Source: Pseudomonadota bacterium (lineage in GTDB: Bacteria > Pseudomonadota > Gammaproteobacteria > Burkholderiales > Burkholderiaceae_E). From it: a DNA stretch of 64,000 nucleotides. How positions within the stretch are numbered: the first letter of the stretch is position 1; each line of letters opens with the position of its first letter. The stretch lies in the NCBI GenBank assembly GCA_023389055.1, contig JAEWFA010000065.1, positions 124,001 through 188,000 on the forward strand. Reading direction: 5' to 3'. Below are positions 23,484 to 33,021 of the stretch, piece after piece. The notes beneath the pieces were generated by a model that saw nothing but the letters and a program-made list of their open reading frames with translations, was not told the DNA's origin and did no database searches. Made by a program: the position numbers and the translations under genes.

Positions 23484-24473
23484 TTAGCGCGTGGGGGCAG
23501 CGTTCGGCGACGCCGCCTCGATCGGCGGTGCCTCGCCGACCCGCTCGGCAAGGAAGGGTGCGACATCTCCGTCGCGCGTCGCGACGGCGCCGATCATCCG
23601 GGCCGGCTCGATTCGCGCGTCGACGATGCGCAGCGCGCCTTCGGTGTCGGTGAACGCGAAGTGCACCTGGTCGCCGAGCATTCGTGCGTCGCGCATCGTC
23701 GTCTCGACGCCGGCGAGCATCACGCGACCGTCGAGAATCTGGAAGCGCTGCCGGATCGTCATCGTGGCGTCGATCGTTCCGTCGGACTGCCTCAGTTGCA
23801 GCTTCCAGTGGCCGCCGGCATTCGCCGGCACGACCCAGAGGTGCATCGAGCGCAGGCCGATGCTGGAGCTTTCCTCGGGCTCCCAGTCGCCCATCAGGAA
23901 CTCGCGCGAGACGATGCGCGTGCCGGGCTTCAATGCGAGCAGCGTGCGTCGCAGCTGCAGCGTGAGTTGGGACGTCAAGTACATGGTGACGACGTCGGCC
24001 GACGACAGGTCGGCGGCGAGCAGGCCGCCCTGCTCGAAGGTCGCGCGCGCCGAGACGCCTGCCTGCTCGGCATTTCGTCGCGCGAGTTCGACGATGTTCA
24101 GGTCGTAGTCGATTCCGCGCGCGCGGGCGCCGAAGTCGCGCGCCGCGGCGATCGCGATCCTGCCGTCGCCGGTACCGAGGTCGACGAGCAGATCGGATGC
24201 GACGACCTGCGCGAGCTGCAGCATTCGCGTGACGAGTGGATCGGGCGCCTCTGCGCGAGGGACGCGCCTGTCGACTGCCTCGTCGCGCGGCGGCTGCGCC
24301 GCGGCACGGTTCTCGGCAGCCTGGCTTTGGGCCGCCGGGTTGTCGGCGGCGGGCGCAGCGGCGGTCGGGTCATCACCGGCGGGCGCAGCGGCGGCGGCAA
24401 TGGGGACGAGCGCGCCGAGCGCCGGCACCGCGCACGCCTGCAGGAACTCTCTGCGATCGCAGCTCGTCGTCAT
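23484..24473 (-). CDS. SAM-dependent methyltransferase with Tat signal peptide
   Basis: A 329-residue protein. The N-terminus MTTSCDRREFLQACAVPALGALVPIAAAAAP is a twin-arginine signal (DRREFLQ) with a hydrophobic stretch and an AxA-like cleavage region, followed by an Ala/Pro-rich linker to about residue 75. Then a class I methyltransferase core appears: DLLVDLGTGDGRIAIAAARDFGARARGIDYDLNIVELARRNAEQAG, with a VVTMYLTSQLTLQLRRTLLALKPGTRIVSREF strand-helix. The last 100 residues (GHWKLQLRQ, QRFQILDGRVMLAGVETTMRDARMLGDQVHFAF) look like a separate beta-rich domain. Export of a SAM enzyme is odd because SAM is cytosolic. It is followed by 22 bp and the channel gene upstream on the same strand. Confidence 0.8.
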   Translation of the reverse strand: MTTSCDRREFLQACAVPALGALVPIAAAAAPAGDDPTAAAPAADNPAAQSQAAENRAAAQPPRDEAVDRRVPRAEAPDPLVTRMLQLAQVVASDLLVDLGTGDGRIAIAAARDFGARARGIDYDLNIVELARRNAEQAGVSARATFEQGGLLAADLSSADVVTMYLTSQLTLQLRRTLLALKPGTRIVSREFLMGDWEPEESSSIGLRSMHLWVVPANAGGHWKLQLRQSDGTIDATMTIRQRFQILDGRVMLAGVETTMRDARMLGDQVHFAFTDTEGALRIVDARIEPARMIGAVATRDGDVAPFLAERVGEAPPIEAASPNAAPTR

Positions 24474-24495
24474 CTCCTGTCCCTTCCGGGCGCGC

Positions 24496-25320
24496 TCAGC
24501 GCGCCGGAATTTCCTTCATCACCTGAGCATAGGCGAGCAGCGCGAAGATCGCCGTGCCTCCCACGATGTTGCCGAAGAGCGAGGGCAGCAGGAACTCGCC
24601 GACGAACTCTGCGATGCCGATGCGAGCGTTCAGCAGCAGGAACCACGCTTCCATGCTGCCCGCAACGACGTGCGCGAAGCCGCCGACCGCGATGAGCCAG
24701 GTCATCACGAGCACCACGGCCGTCTGGCTGTGGCCGGCACCGGGCATCATCCACACCAGCGTCGCCATCAGGAAGCCGGCGCCGACGGCGCGGACCGTCA
24801 CTTCGAACCACGGGCCTCCGATCGCGTGCTCGCTGACCGCGAGCATCGCATCGAAGGTTTCGGGCGGAACGGCCGGCAGGAAAGTCGCGAAGGCGGCGGA
24901 GACGAAGGTGCCGGCGAGGTTCGCCGCGAGCACGATCGTCCAGTTGCGCGCGGCGGCGGCGAAGTTCGCCGCCGTGGGGGCGGCCATCACCGGCAGGACG
25001 ACGGTGATCGTGTTCTCGGTGAACAGTTGCTGGCGCCCGAGGATCACGATGAGGAATCCGATCGGATAGCCGAGGGCGACCAGCAGCTCGCGACCCGCCA
25101 TCTCCGGCAGGTGCCGCAGCAGCACGGCCTGCGCGACGAGCGAGAAGCTGATCGACAGTCCGGCGGCCAACCCCGACCACCACAGCGAGACCGCCGGTCG
25201 CGCCATCTCCTCCTCGCCGTTGCGGCGCACGGCCTCGTAGATGATCGGCGACGGCGGCGTCGCGCGCTTCTCGACCTGCTCGATCTTCGCGCGGTCTTCC
25301 TGCGCCTGTGTCTTCGGCAT
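24496..25320 (-). CDS. Formate/nitrite transporter family channel (YfdC-like)
   Basis: A 274-residue inner-membrane protein of the FNT fold with six hydrophobic segments. It begins with a soluble charged region (AQEDRAKIEQVEKRATPPSPIIYEAVRRNGEEEMARP), as in the YfdC subgroup. Conserved stretches are GYPIGFLIVILGRQQLFTENTI, AANLAGTFVSAAF, GFLMATLVWM and VVGGTAIFALLAYAQV. Classical FNT channels move formate, nitrite or hydrosulfide; the LFTEN loop is retained, but substrate choice is not predictable. ATG at 25320. It is likely co-transcribed with the Tat-exported methyltransferase downstream. Confidence 0.88.
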   Translation of the reverse strand: MPKTQAQEDRAKIEQVEKRATPPSPIIYEAVRRNGEEEMARPAVSLWWSGLAAGLSISFSLVAQAVLLRHLPEMAGRELLVALGYPIGFLIVILGRQQLFTENTITVVLPVMAAPTAANFAAAARNWTIVLAANLAGTFVSAAFATFLPAVPPETFDAMLAVSEHAIGGPWFEVTVRAVGAGFLMATLVWMMPGAGHSQTAVVLVMTWLIAVGGFAHVVAGSMEAWFLLLNARIGIAEFVGEFLLPSLFGNIVGGTAIFALLAYAQVMKEIPAR

Positions 25321-25374
25321 CGACGAACCCCTTTAATCCGGAACGAGCGCCGCAGCAAGGGCGCGGCCTGCGCG

Positions 25375-28300
25375 CTACCAGTCTCCGCCGATCGCGCGAA
25401 GCAGCGCCACCGTCGCGCCCAGGCGCCGACCGCGCAGCGACAGCAGCGCCTGCTCGCTTTGCAGCACCGTCGTCTGCGCCTGGATCACGTTCAGGTACGA
25501 GACCGTGCCCGCCTTGTATTGCAGCGTGACGATGTCCAACGAGATGCGGGCAGCGTCGAGCACCTGGCGCTGCACACCCTCTTCGTCGGCCAGCACGCGC
25601 AGCGCAACGAGATTGTCTTCGACCTCCTGGAAGGCCTGCAGCACGGTCTGCCGGTACGCGGCGACCGTGCCGTCGTAGTCGGCCAGCGCCTGTTCGGTGA
25701 CTGCGCCGCGCGCTCCGGCATCGAAAAGCAGCGCGGCGAGTGCCGGGCCCAGCGACCACACGCGGCTCGGCAGCGCGAACAGGTCGCCGAAACGGCTCGC
25801 GCGCAGACCGATGTCGGCCGACAGCGTGAGCGACGGGAAATAGGCCGCGCGCGCGACGCCGATGCGTGCATTGGCTTGCGCCACCTGTCGCTCGGCAGCG
25901 GCGATGTCGGGTCGGCGCTCGAGCAGGCGCGACGGCAGCCCAACGGGTACCGGGGGCACCGTCGCGCGCAGCGGCTGCTCGTCGAGCGCGAACGCCGACG
26001 GCGCCCGCCCGGTGAGCACCGCGATCGCGTGCTCGAGCTGTGCGCGCGCGATGCCCACGTCCATGCGCTGCGCTTCGACGGTCTTCAACTGCGCCTCGGC
26101 CTGTGCGACGTCGGCGCGCGTCGCTACGCCCGCCGCCAGGCGGTCGCGCGTGAGCTGCAGCGAACGCTGGTACGAGGCGACCGTCTCGGCGAGCAGGCGT
26201 TGCTGCGCATCGGCTACGCGCATCTGGAAGTAGCTCTGCGCGAGCAGCGCGTGCGTGGCAAGACGCGCGGCGGCCAGGTCCGCCGCGCTTGCCTCGGCGC
26301 CGGCGCGTGCCGCCGCGACGTCCGACCGTACGCGCCCCCACAGGTCGATTTCCCATCCCGCCGTGACGTCCAGGCCGTAACTGTCGCCGGTGACTCCACC
26401 GGGCGACCGGCCCCGGCTGGCCGAGGCGCCCGCCGATATGCCCGGGTACAGGCCCGCGCGAGCGGCGACGACGGTCGCGCGCGCGCGGCGCAGCTGCGCC
26501 TCGGCGATGCGAAGGTTCTGGTTCGCGCGATCGGCGTCGGTGATCAGCGACTCGAGCACCGGATCGTCGAAGACATCCCAGGAGACGGAGGCGGTGTGCA
26601 GGCCGGGCTGCGCCGGCTGCCACACGCCGGTCGGCTGCGCTTCCTTGTATTCCGGGGGGACAGCGATCGACGGCCGTTCGTATTGCGGCGCCGCGGCGCA
26701 GCCGGCCAACAGCAGCGCGACGGCGAAGAGCGCGAGCAGGCGCAGCGGATGCGCGAGCGGTGCGCCCGTGCCGCCCGGGGCGCGGCGCAGCCGAGCCCAT
26801 CGCTGCCGCAACCGGTCGAGCGTGAGATAGACCACCGGCGTGGTGTACAGCGTGAGCAATTGGCTCACTGCCAGGCCGCCGACGATCGCGATGCCGAGCG
26901 GCTGGCGCAACTCGGCCCCGTCGCCGGTACCCAGCGCCAGCGGCACCGCGCCGAGCATCGCCGCCATCGTCGTCATCAGGATCGGGCGGAAGCGCAACTG
27001 GCACGCACGATGGATCGCTTCGCGCGGCGACAGTCCCTGCTCGCGTTCGGCAGCGAGCGCGAAGTCGATCATGATGATCGCGTTCTTCTTCACGATGCCG
27101 ATCAGCAGCAGGACGCCGATCAGCGCGATGACGCTGAACTCGGTGCCGGTGGCCATCAGCGCGAGCAGCGCGCCGACGCCAGCCGACGGCAGTGTCGAGA
27201 GGATCGTGAGCGGGTGCACCAGACTCTCGTAGAGGATGCCGAGCACGAGGTAGACGGTGACGAGCGCGGTGAGGATGAGCAGCGGCTGGTTGGCCACCGA
27301 CTTCTGGAAGGCGCTGGCGGTTCCTTCGAAGCCGCGCTGCAGCGTCGACGGCGCGCCGATCCGCGCGATCGCATCGTCGATCGCGTCGGTCGCCTGTGAC
27401 AGCGACACGCCTTCGGCGAGCCCGAAGGAGATCGTCGATGCGACGAAACCGCCGTCGTGCGAGACGCCCAGCGGCGTCGTCGTCGGGCGCCAGCTCGCGA
27501 ACATCGACAGCGGCACGGGCTCGCCGGCGGCGTTCAGCACGCTCAGGCTCGCCAGGTCCTGCGGGCTGTCGCGAAACTGCGAGGCCACGTCGAGCACGAC
27601 GTGGTACTGGTTCAGCGCCTCGTAGATCGTCGAGACCTGTCGCTGCCCGTACGCGTCGTTGAGCAGGCTCGTGATCTGTCGGGTGCGGATGCCCAGGCGC
27701 GCCGCCGCGTCGCGGTCGATCGTCAGTGTGACCTGGCTGCCCTTGTCCTCGGCGTCGGTGTCGATGTCGACGAGTTGCGGCAGGTGGCTCATCGCGTTGC
27801 GGATTCGCGGCTCCCACAGCCGCAGTTCGTTCAGGTCGTCGCTCTTCAGCGTGTACTGGTAAGTGGAGCTGCTTTCGCGTCCCCCGACGCGGATCTCGCT
27901 CTGCCCGACCATGTACAGCCGCGCTCCGGGCAGCTTCGACGTCGCCCTTCGCAGGCGGGCGATCACGTCGTCGGTGCTTTCGCCGCGCTGGCCCAGCGGA
28001 ACGAGCGAGATGAACATCGACCCGCCGTTCAGGCGCGAGCCCCCGGTGTAGCCGGTCACGTTGGCCACCGCAGGGTCATGGCGCACGACCTCCATGAACG
28101 ACTGCAGCTTCTCGCGCATCGCCCGCGACGAGATGCTCTGGTCGCCTCGAATCGATGCGTAGATGCGACCGGTGTCCTGCGCAGGGAAGAATCCCTTCGG
28201 CACGATCGTGTACAGCCACACGTTCAACGCGATCGTCGCCGCGAGCACGAGCAGCATCAGCCAGCGATGATCGAGCGCCCATCCCACGCTGCGCGCATAG

Positions 28301-29856
28301 CCCGCGGCGAGCCGCTCGAATCCGCGGCGCGCAAGGCGTCGGGCGCTTCCGCCGGGCTCGGGCCCGCCCGCACGCGAACGAGGCCCGAGGAAACGCGCGC
28401 CGAGCATCGGCGTCGTCGTCAGCGAGACGACGAGCGAGATCAGGATCGCCACCGACAGCACGATGCCGAACTCGCGGAAATAGCGTCCGACCAGTCCGCC
28501 CATCGCGAGGATCGGGATGAAGACGGCGATCAGCGACAGGCTGATCGCGACGACGGTGAAGCCGACCTCGCGCACGCCGTGGATCGCCGCCTCGAAGCGC
28601 CCTTCGCCCATCTCGCGCCGGCGTGCGATGTTCTCGACGACGACGATCGCGTCGTCGACGACGAAGCCCGTGGCGATCGTCAACGCCATCAGCGACAAGT
28701 TGTCCAGGCTGAAGCCCGCGAGGTACATCACGCCGAAGGTGCCGATCAGCGAAGTCGGCACCGCCACCGCCGGGATCAGCGTCGCGCGCGCGCTGCGCAG
28801 GAACAGGAACACGACGAGCACGACGAGCACGACCGACAGCACGAGCGTGTGCTGCACTTCGCGCAGCGACGCGCGAATCGTCGTCGTGCGATCCATCGTG
28901 ACGACGAGGTCCATCGACGCGGGCGCAGCGGCCTGCAGCGACGGCATCAGCTCCCGGATGCGGTCGACCGTCTCGATGATGTTCGCCGCAGGCTCGCGGT
29001 AGGCGATCAGCAGCACCGACGGGCGCCCGTTGGCGAATCCCGACTGGCGCTCGTCCTCGATCGATTCGCGCACCCAGGCGACGTCGGACAGCCGCACCGC
29101 GGCGCCGTTGCGCCATGCGACGACGAGCGGAGCATAGTCAGCCGCCACGCGCGACTGGTCGTTGGCGCCGATCTGCCAGCGCCGTTCGCCGTCGGCCAGC
29201 GCGCCCTTCGGGCGGTTCGCGTTGGCGTCGGAGACGGCCTGGCGCACCGCTTCGAGGCCGATGCCGTAGCGATCGAGCTGCAGCGGGTTCACCGACACCC
29301 GAACCGCCGGCAGCGAACTGCCGCCGACGACGACCTGCCCGACCCCGGTCACGCGCGAGAGCTTCTGCGCGAGCACCGTCGAGGCGACGTCGTAGATCTG
29401 GCCCTGCGTCATCGAGTCGGAGGTGAGCGCGATGATCAGGATCGGCGCCTCGGCGGGGTTCACCTTGCGATAGGTCGGGTTGCGCACCAGGCTCGACGGC
29501 AGCGACGCGCGCGCCGCGTTGATCGCCGCCTGCACGTCGACTGCCGCCGACTCGATGCTGCGATCGAGGTCGAACTGCAACGTGATGCGCGTCTGCCCGA
29601 GCGAGTTGTACGACGTCATCTCGGTGACGCCGGCGATCTTGCCGAGCGCGCGCTCCAGCGGCGTGGCGACGGTGGCCGCCATCGTCTCCGGGTTGGCGCC
29701 CGGCAGCGATGCGGAGATCGAGATCGTCGGGTAGTCGACCTGCGGCAGCGGCGCCACCGGCAGCATTCGCAGTGCGGCGAGACCCGCGAGGACGACCGCC
29801 AGCGTCAGCAGCGTCGTCGCCACCGGCCGGCGCACGAAGGTCTCGAAGAATCCCAT
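25375..29856 (-). CDS. RND efflux pump (MdtC-like) fused in frame to outer-membrane efflux lipoprotein
   Basis: One uninterrupted 1493-codon frame encodes two proteins that are normally separate. Residues 1 to about 1030 are an MdtC-like RND pump: start FFETFVRRPVATTLLTL, proton-relay Asp401-Asp402 in ATGFVVDDAIVVVENIARR, and GIVKKNAIIMIDFALAAE in the second half. After LTLDRLRQRWARLRRAPGG the frame goes straight into LRLLALFAVALLLAGC, a perfect lipobox with Cys1053, and a full OprM/NodT channel (AAPQYERPS, GWEIDLWGRVRS, SRLLERRPDIAAAERQVAQA). No ATG or GTG lies in frame between the two; only a TTG in the DRLRQ stretch could restart translation. The ATG at 29856 overlaps the MdtB stop (TGATG). 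Confidence 0.9.
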   Translation of the reverse strand: MGFFETFVRRPVATTLLTLAVVLAGLAALRMLPVAPLPQVDYPTISISASLPGANPETMAATVATPLERALGKIAGVTEMTSYNSLGQTRITLQFDLDRSIESAAVDVQAAINAARASLPSSLVRNPTYRKVNPAEAPILIIALTSDSMTQGQIYDVASTVLAQKLSRVTGVGQVVVGGSSLPAVRVSVNPLQLDRYGIGLEAVRQAVSDANANRPKGALADGERRWQIGANDQSRVAADYAPLVVAWRNGAAVRLSDVAWVRESIEDERQSGFANGRPSVLLIAYREPAANIIETVDRIRELMPSLQAAAPASMDLVVTMDRTTTIRASLREVQHTLVLSVVLVVLVVFLFLRSARATLIPAVAVPTSLIGTFGVMYLAGFSLDNLSLMALTIATGFVVDDAIVVVENIARRREMGEGRFEAAIHGVREVGFTVVAISLSLIAVFIPILAMGGLVGRYFREFGIVLSVAILISLVVSLTTTPMLGARFLGPRSRAGGPEPGGSARRLARRGFERLAAGYARSVGWALDHRWLMLLVLAATIALNVWLYTIVPKGFFPAQDTGRIYASIRGDQSISSRAMREKLQSFMEVVRHDPAVANVTGYTGGSRLNGGSMFISLVPLGQRGESTDDVIARLRRATSKLPGARLYMVGQSEIRVGGRESSSTYQYTLKSDDLNELRLWEPRIRNAMSHLPQLVDIDTDAEDKGSQVTLTIDRDAAARLGIRTRQITSLLNDAYGQRQVSTIYEALNQYHVVLDVASQFRDSPQDLASLSVLNAAGEPVPLSMFASWRPTTTPLGVSHDGGFVASTISFGLAEGVSLSQATDAIDDAIARIGAPSTLQRGFEGTASAFQKSVANQPLLILTALVTVYLVLGILYESLVHPLTILSTLPSAGVGALLALMATGTEFSVIALIGVLLLIGIVKKNAIIMIDFALAAEREQGLSPREAIHRACQLRFRPILMTTMAAMLGAVPLALGTGDGAELRQPLGIAIVGGLAVSQLLTLYTTPVVYLTLDRLRQRWARLRRAPGGTGAPLAHPLRLLALFAVALLLAGCAAAPQYERPSIAVPPEYKEAQPTGVWQPAQPGLHTASVSWDVFDDPVLESLITDADRANQNLRIAEAQLRRARATVVAARAGLYPGISAGASASRGRSPGGVTGDSYGLDVTAGWEIDLWGRVRSDVAAARAGAEASAADLAAARLATHALLAQSYFQMRVADAQQRLLAETVASYQRSLQLTRDRLAAGVATRADVAQAEAQLKTVEAQRMDVGIARAQLEHAIAVLTGRAPSAFALDEQPLRATVPPVPVGLPSRLLERRPDIAAAERQVAQANARIGVARAAYFPSLTLSADIGLRASRFGDLFALPSRVWSLGPALAALLFDAGARGAVTEQALADYDGTVAAYRQTVLQAFQEVEDNLVALRVLADEEGVQRQVLDAARISLDIVTLQYKAGTVSYLNVIQAQTTVLQSEQALLSLRGRRLGATVALLRAIGGDW

Positions 29857-32800
29857 CAGGCGGCGCGGCCGCGACGCGCCACCCAGCGCGCCGAGCGGTC
29901 GAAGGCGAGGTAGACGACCGGCGTCGTGAACAGCGTGAGCACCTGGCTGAGCAGCAGCCCGCCCACCATCGTGACGCCCAGCGGGTGGCGAAGTTCGGAG
30001 CCCACTCCCGTACCGAGCATCAGCGGCAGCGCCGACAGCAGCGCGGCGAGCGTCGTCATCAGGATCGGGCGGAAGCGCAGCAGCGCCGCCTGGTAGATCG
30101 CCTCGCGCGGCGGCTTGCCCTCGATGCGTTCGGCGTCGAGCGCGAAGTCGATCATCAGGATCGCGTTCTTCTTCACGATGCCGATCAGCAGCACGATGCC
30201 GATGACGGCGACGATGCCCAGGTCGCTGCCCGACAGCATCAGCGCGAGCAGCGCGCCCACGCCGGCCGACGGCAACGTCGAGAGGATCGTGATCGGGTGC
30301 ACGTAGCTCTCGTAGAGCACGCCGAGCACGATGTACATCGTGACGAGCGCGGCGACGATCAGCAGCACCGTGCTGTCGAGCGACGCCTGGAACGCCAGCG
30401 CCGCGCCCTGGAAGCCGGTCTGCATGCTCGGCGGCAGCCCGAGCTGCGCTTGCGCCGCGTGCACCGCCTCCACGGCCTGGCCGAGCGAGACACCGGGCGC
30501 GAGGTTGAACGAGATCGTCGCCGACGGGAACTGGCCCAGGTGATGGATCGCGAGCATCGCCGGGCGCTCGACGACGCGAGCGATGCTCGACAGCGGCACC
30601 AGCGTTCCGTCGCGGCCGGCGACGTGGATCGCGGCGATCGACGCAGGGCTCGACGCGTATTGCGGTTCGACCTCGAGCACGACCCGGTACTGGTTCGCCT
30701 GCGTGAAGATCGTCGACACCTGGCGCTGACCGAAGGCGGTGTACAGCGCCTGGTCGATCGCCGTCATCGACACGCCCAGGCGCGCAGCGGCGTCGCGGTC
30801 GATCTCGACGAAGGCCTGCAGACCGTTGTCCTGCAGGTCGCTGGCGACGTCGGCGAGCTCGGTCAGCCTGCGCATGCGCTCGACCAGGCGCGGAACCCAG
30901 GTGGCCAGCCGCTGCGCATCGGGCTCCTCGACGGTGAACTGGAACTGCGTGCGCGCGAGACGGTCCTCGATCGTCAGGTCCTGCACCGCCTGCAGGTACA
31001 GCGTGATGCCGGGCACGTCGGCGACGCGCTGCTGCAGCCGCCGGATGGCGCCGCTTGCGTCCAGGTCGCGTTCGGCGCGCGGCTTCAGGTCGATCAGCAT
31101 GCGGCCGGTGTTCAGCGTCGGATTCGCGCCGTCGACGCCGATGAACGAAGTCAGCCCCTGCACGGCCGGGTCGCGCAGGATGGCGCGCGCGAGTTCGCGC
31201 TGGCGTTCGGCCATCGCCGGGAACGAGATCGACTGCCGCGCCTCGGAGATTCCCTGCAGCAGGCCGGTGTCCTGCACCGGAAAGAACCCTTTCGGCACGA
31301 CGAGGTACAGCAGCACGGTGAGCACGAGCGTGGCCACGGCGACGAGCAGCGTCGCGGGCTGGTGGTCGAGCACCCACGACAGCCAGCGCCCGTAGCCGGC
31401 GACGAGCCGGTCGAACCATCCGGGGCGGCGCGAGGGGCTCGCCTGGCCGTCGATGCGGTCGTCCTCGTCGTGGCCGGTGGCGCGTGCGGCCTGCGAGCCG
31501 TCGCTGCGTCTGCCGTTGCGAAGCAGCCGCGCGCACATCATCGGCGTGAGCGTGAGCGACACGACCGCCGAGATCAGGATCGCCACCGCGAGCGTGATCG
31601 CGAACTCGCGGAACAGCCGCCCGACGACCTCGCGCATGAACAGCAACGGGATCAGGACGGCGATCAGCGACACCGTCAGCGAGACGATCGTGAAGGCGAT
31701 CTGCTTCGATCCCTTCAAGGCCGCTTCGAGCGGCGAATCGCCTTCCTCGCGAAAGCGCGTCACGTTCTCGATCATCACGATCGCGTCGTCGACGACGAAG
31801 CCGGTGGCGATCGTCAGCGCCATCAGCGTGAGGTTGTTCAGCGAGAAGCCGGCCAGGTACATGACGCCGAAGGTGCCGACCAGCGACAGCGGCACCGCCA
31901 CGGCCGGGATCACCGTCGCCGCGACGTTGCGCAGGAACAGGAAGATCACCATCACGACGAGCGCGATGGCGAGCATCAGCTCGAACTGCACGGCGCGCAC
32001 CGATGCGCGGATCGTCACCGTGCGGTCGCTGAGTACGTGCAGCTCGGCCGCTCCCGGCAGCGACGCGCGCAACGACGGCAGCAGCGCCTGGATGCGGTCG
32101 ACGACCTCGATGACGTTCGACCCCGGCTGGCGCTGGATGTTCAGCACGATCGCCGGCTCGTCGTTCGCCCAGGCAGCCAGCTGCGCGTTCTCGGCGCCTT
32201 CGTCGATGCGCGCGACGTCCGACAGCCGCAGCGGGGCGCCCTGGCGGTACGCGAGCACCAGGCTGCGGTAGCCTTCCGCCGCGCGGATCTGGTCATTGGC
32301 GTCGATCGTCGCCGAGCGCTGCGGGCCGTCGAAGCTGCCCTTGGCCTGGTTCGAGTTCGCATTGACGATTGCCGTGCGAACGTCCTCCACCGAAAGGCCG
32401 GCTGCGGCGAGCGCGCGCGGGTCGATGTGCACGCGCACGGCCGGGCGTTGTCCGCCGGTGATCGACACCAGGCCGACGCCGGCGAGCTGCGAGATCTTCT
32501 GTGCGATCCGCGTCTCGACGAGGTCCTGCAACCGCGTGAGCGGGATCGTCTTCGACGTGATGCCCAGCGTGATCACCGGGGCATCGGCCGGATTCACCTT
32601 GCTGTAGATCGGGGGCGCAGGCAGGTCGTTCGGCAGCATCGTCGTTGCCGCGTTGATCGCCGCCTGCACCTGCTGCTCGGCGACGTCGAGCGCGAGCGCG
32701 AGATCGAACTGCAGCGTGACGACCGACGCCCCGCCCGAGCTCGTCGACGACAGCTGCTTCAAGCCCGGCATCTGGCCGAACTGCCGTTCGAGCGGCGCGG

Positions 32801-32990
32801 TGACCGACGACGCCATCACTTCCGGGCTGGCGCCCGGATACAGCGTCGTCACCTGGATGGTCGGGTAGTCGACCTCGGGCAGCGCCGACAGGGGCAACAG
32901 CCGGTAGCCGACGAGCCCGGCGAGCAGGATCGCGACCATCAGCAGCGAGGTGGCGACCGGACGGAGGATGAACGGGCGCGAAGGATTCAC
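29856..32990 (-). CDS. mdtB: RND efflux pump subunit (MdtB-like)
   Basis: A 1044-residue RND pump of the MdtB/MdtC type. It begins VNPSRPFILRPVATSLLMVAILLAG; the proton-relay pair Asp401-Asp402 is in ATGFVVDDAIVMIENVTRF; the porter region shows LPEVDYPTIQVTTLYPGASPEV; the second half contains GIVKKNAILMIDFALDAE. A polar cytosolic loop near residues 510-540 (SQAARATGHDEDDR) is unusually acidic. The GTG start at 32990 has AGGAG about 10 bases upstream and lies 31 bp after the adaptor stop. MdtB and MdtC-like pumps usually form a heterotrimer working with one adaptor and one outer-membrane channel, as coded here. Confidence 0.93.
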   Translation of the reverse strand: MNPSRPFILRPVATSLLMVAILLAGLVGYRLLPLSALPEVDYPTIQVTTLYPGASPEVMASSVTAPLERQFGQMPGLKQLSSTSSGGASVVTLQFDLALALDVAEQQVQAAINAATTMLPNDLPAPPIYSKVNPADAPVITLGITSKTIPLTRLQDLVETRIAQKISQLAGVGLVSITGGQRPAVRVHIDPRALAAAGLSVEDVRTAIVNANSNQAKGSFDGPQRSATIDANDQIRAAEGYRSLVLAYRQGAPLRLSDVARIDEGAENAQLAAWANDEPAIVLNIQRQPGSNVIEVVDRIQALLPSLRASLPGAAELHVLSDRTVTIRASVRAVQFELMLAIALVVMVIFLFLRNVAATVIPAVAVPLSLVGTFGVMYLAGFSLNNLTLMALTIATGFVVDDAIVMIENVTRFREEGDSPLEAALKGSKQIAFTIVSLTVSLIAVLIPLLFMREVVGRLFREFAITLAVAILISAVVSLTLTPMMCARLLRNGRRSDGSQAARATGHDEDDRIDGQASPSRRPGWFDRLVAGYGRWLSWVLDHQPATLLVAVATLVLTVLLYLVVPKGFFPVQDTGLLQGISEARQSISFPAMAERQRELARAILRDPAVQGLTSFIGVDGANPTLNTGRMLIDLKPRAERDLDASGAIRRLQQRVADVPGITLYLQAVQDLTIEDRLARTQFQFTVEEPDAQRLATWVPRLVERMRRLTELADVASDLQDNGLQAFVEIDRDAAARLGVSMTAIDQALYTAFGQRQVSTIFTQANQYRVVLEVEPQYASSPASIAAIHVAGRDGTLVPLSSIARVVERPAMLAIHHLGQFPSATISFNLAPGVSLGQAVEAVHAAQAQLGLPPSMQTGFQGAALAFQASLDSTVLLIVAALVTMYIVLGVLYESYVHPITILSTLPSAGVGALLALMLSGSDLGIVAVIGIVLLIGIVKKNAILMIDFALDAERIEGKPPREAIYQAALLRFRPILMTTLAALLSALPLMLGTGVGSELRHPLGVTMVGGLLLSQVLTLFTTPVVYLAFDRSARWVARRGRAA

Positions 32991-33021
32991 CTGCGGCCGG
33001 CTCCTGTCGTGACTGCGCCCC

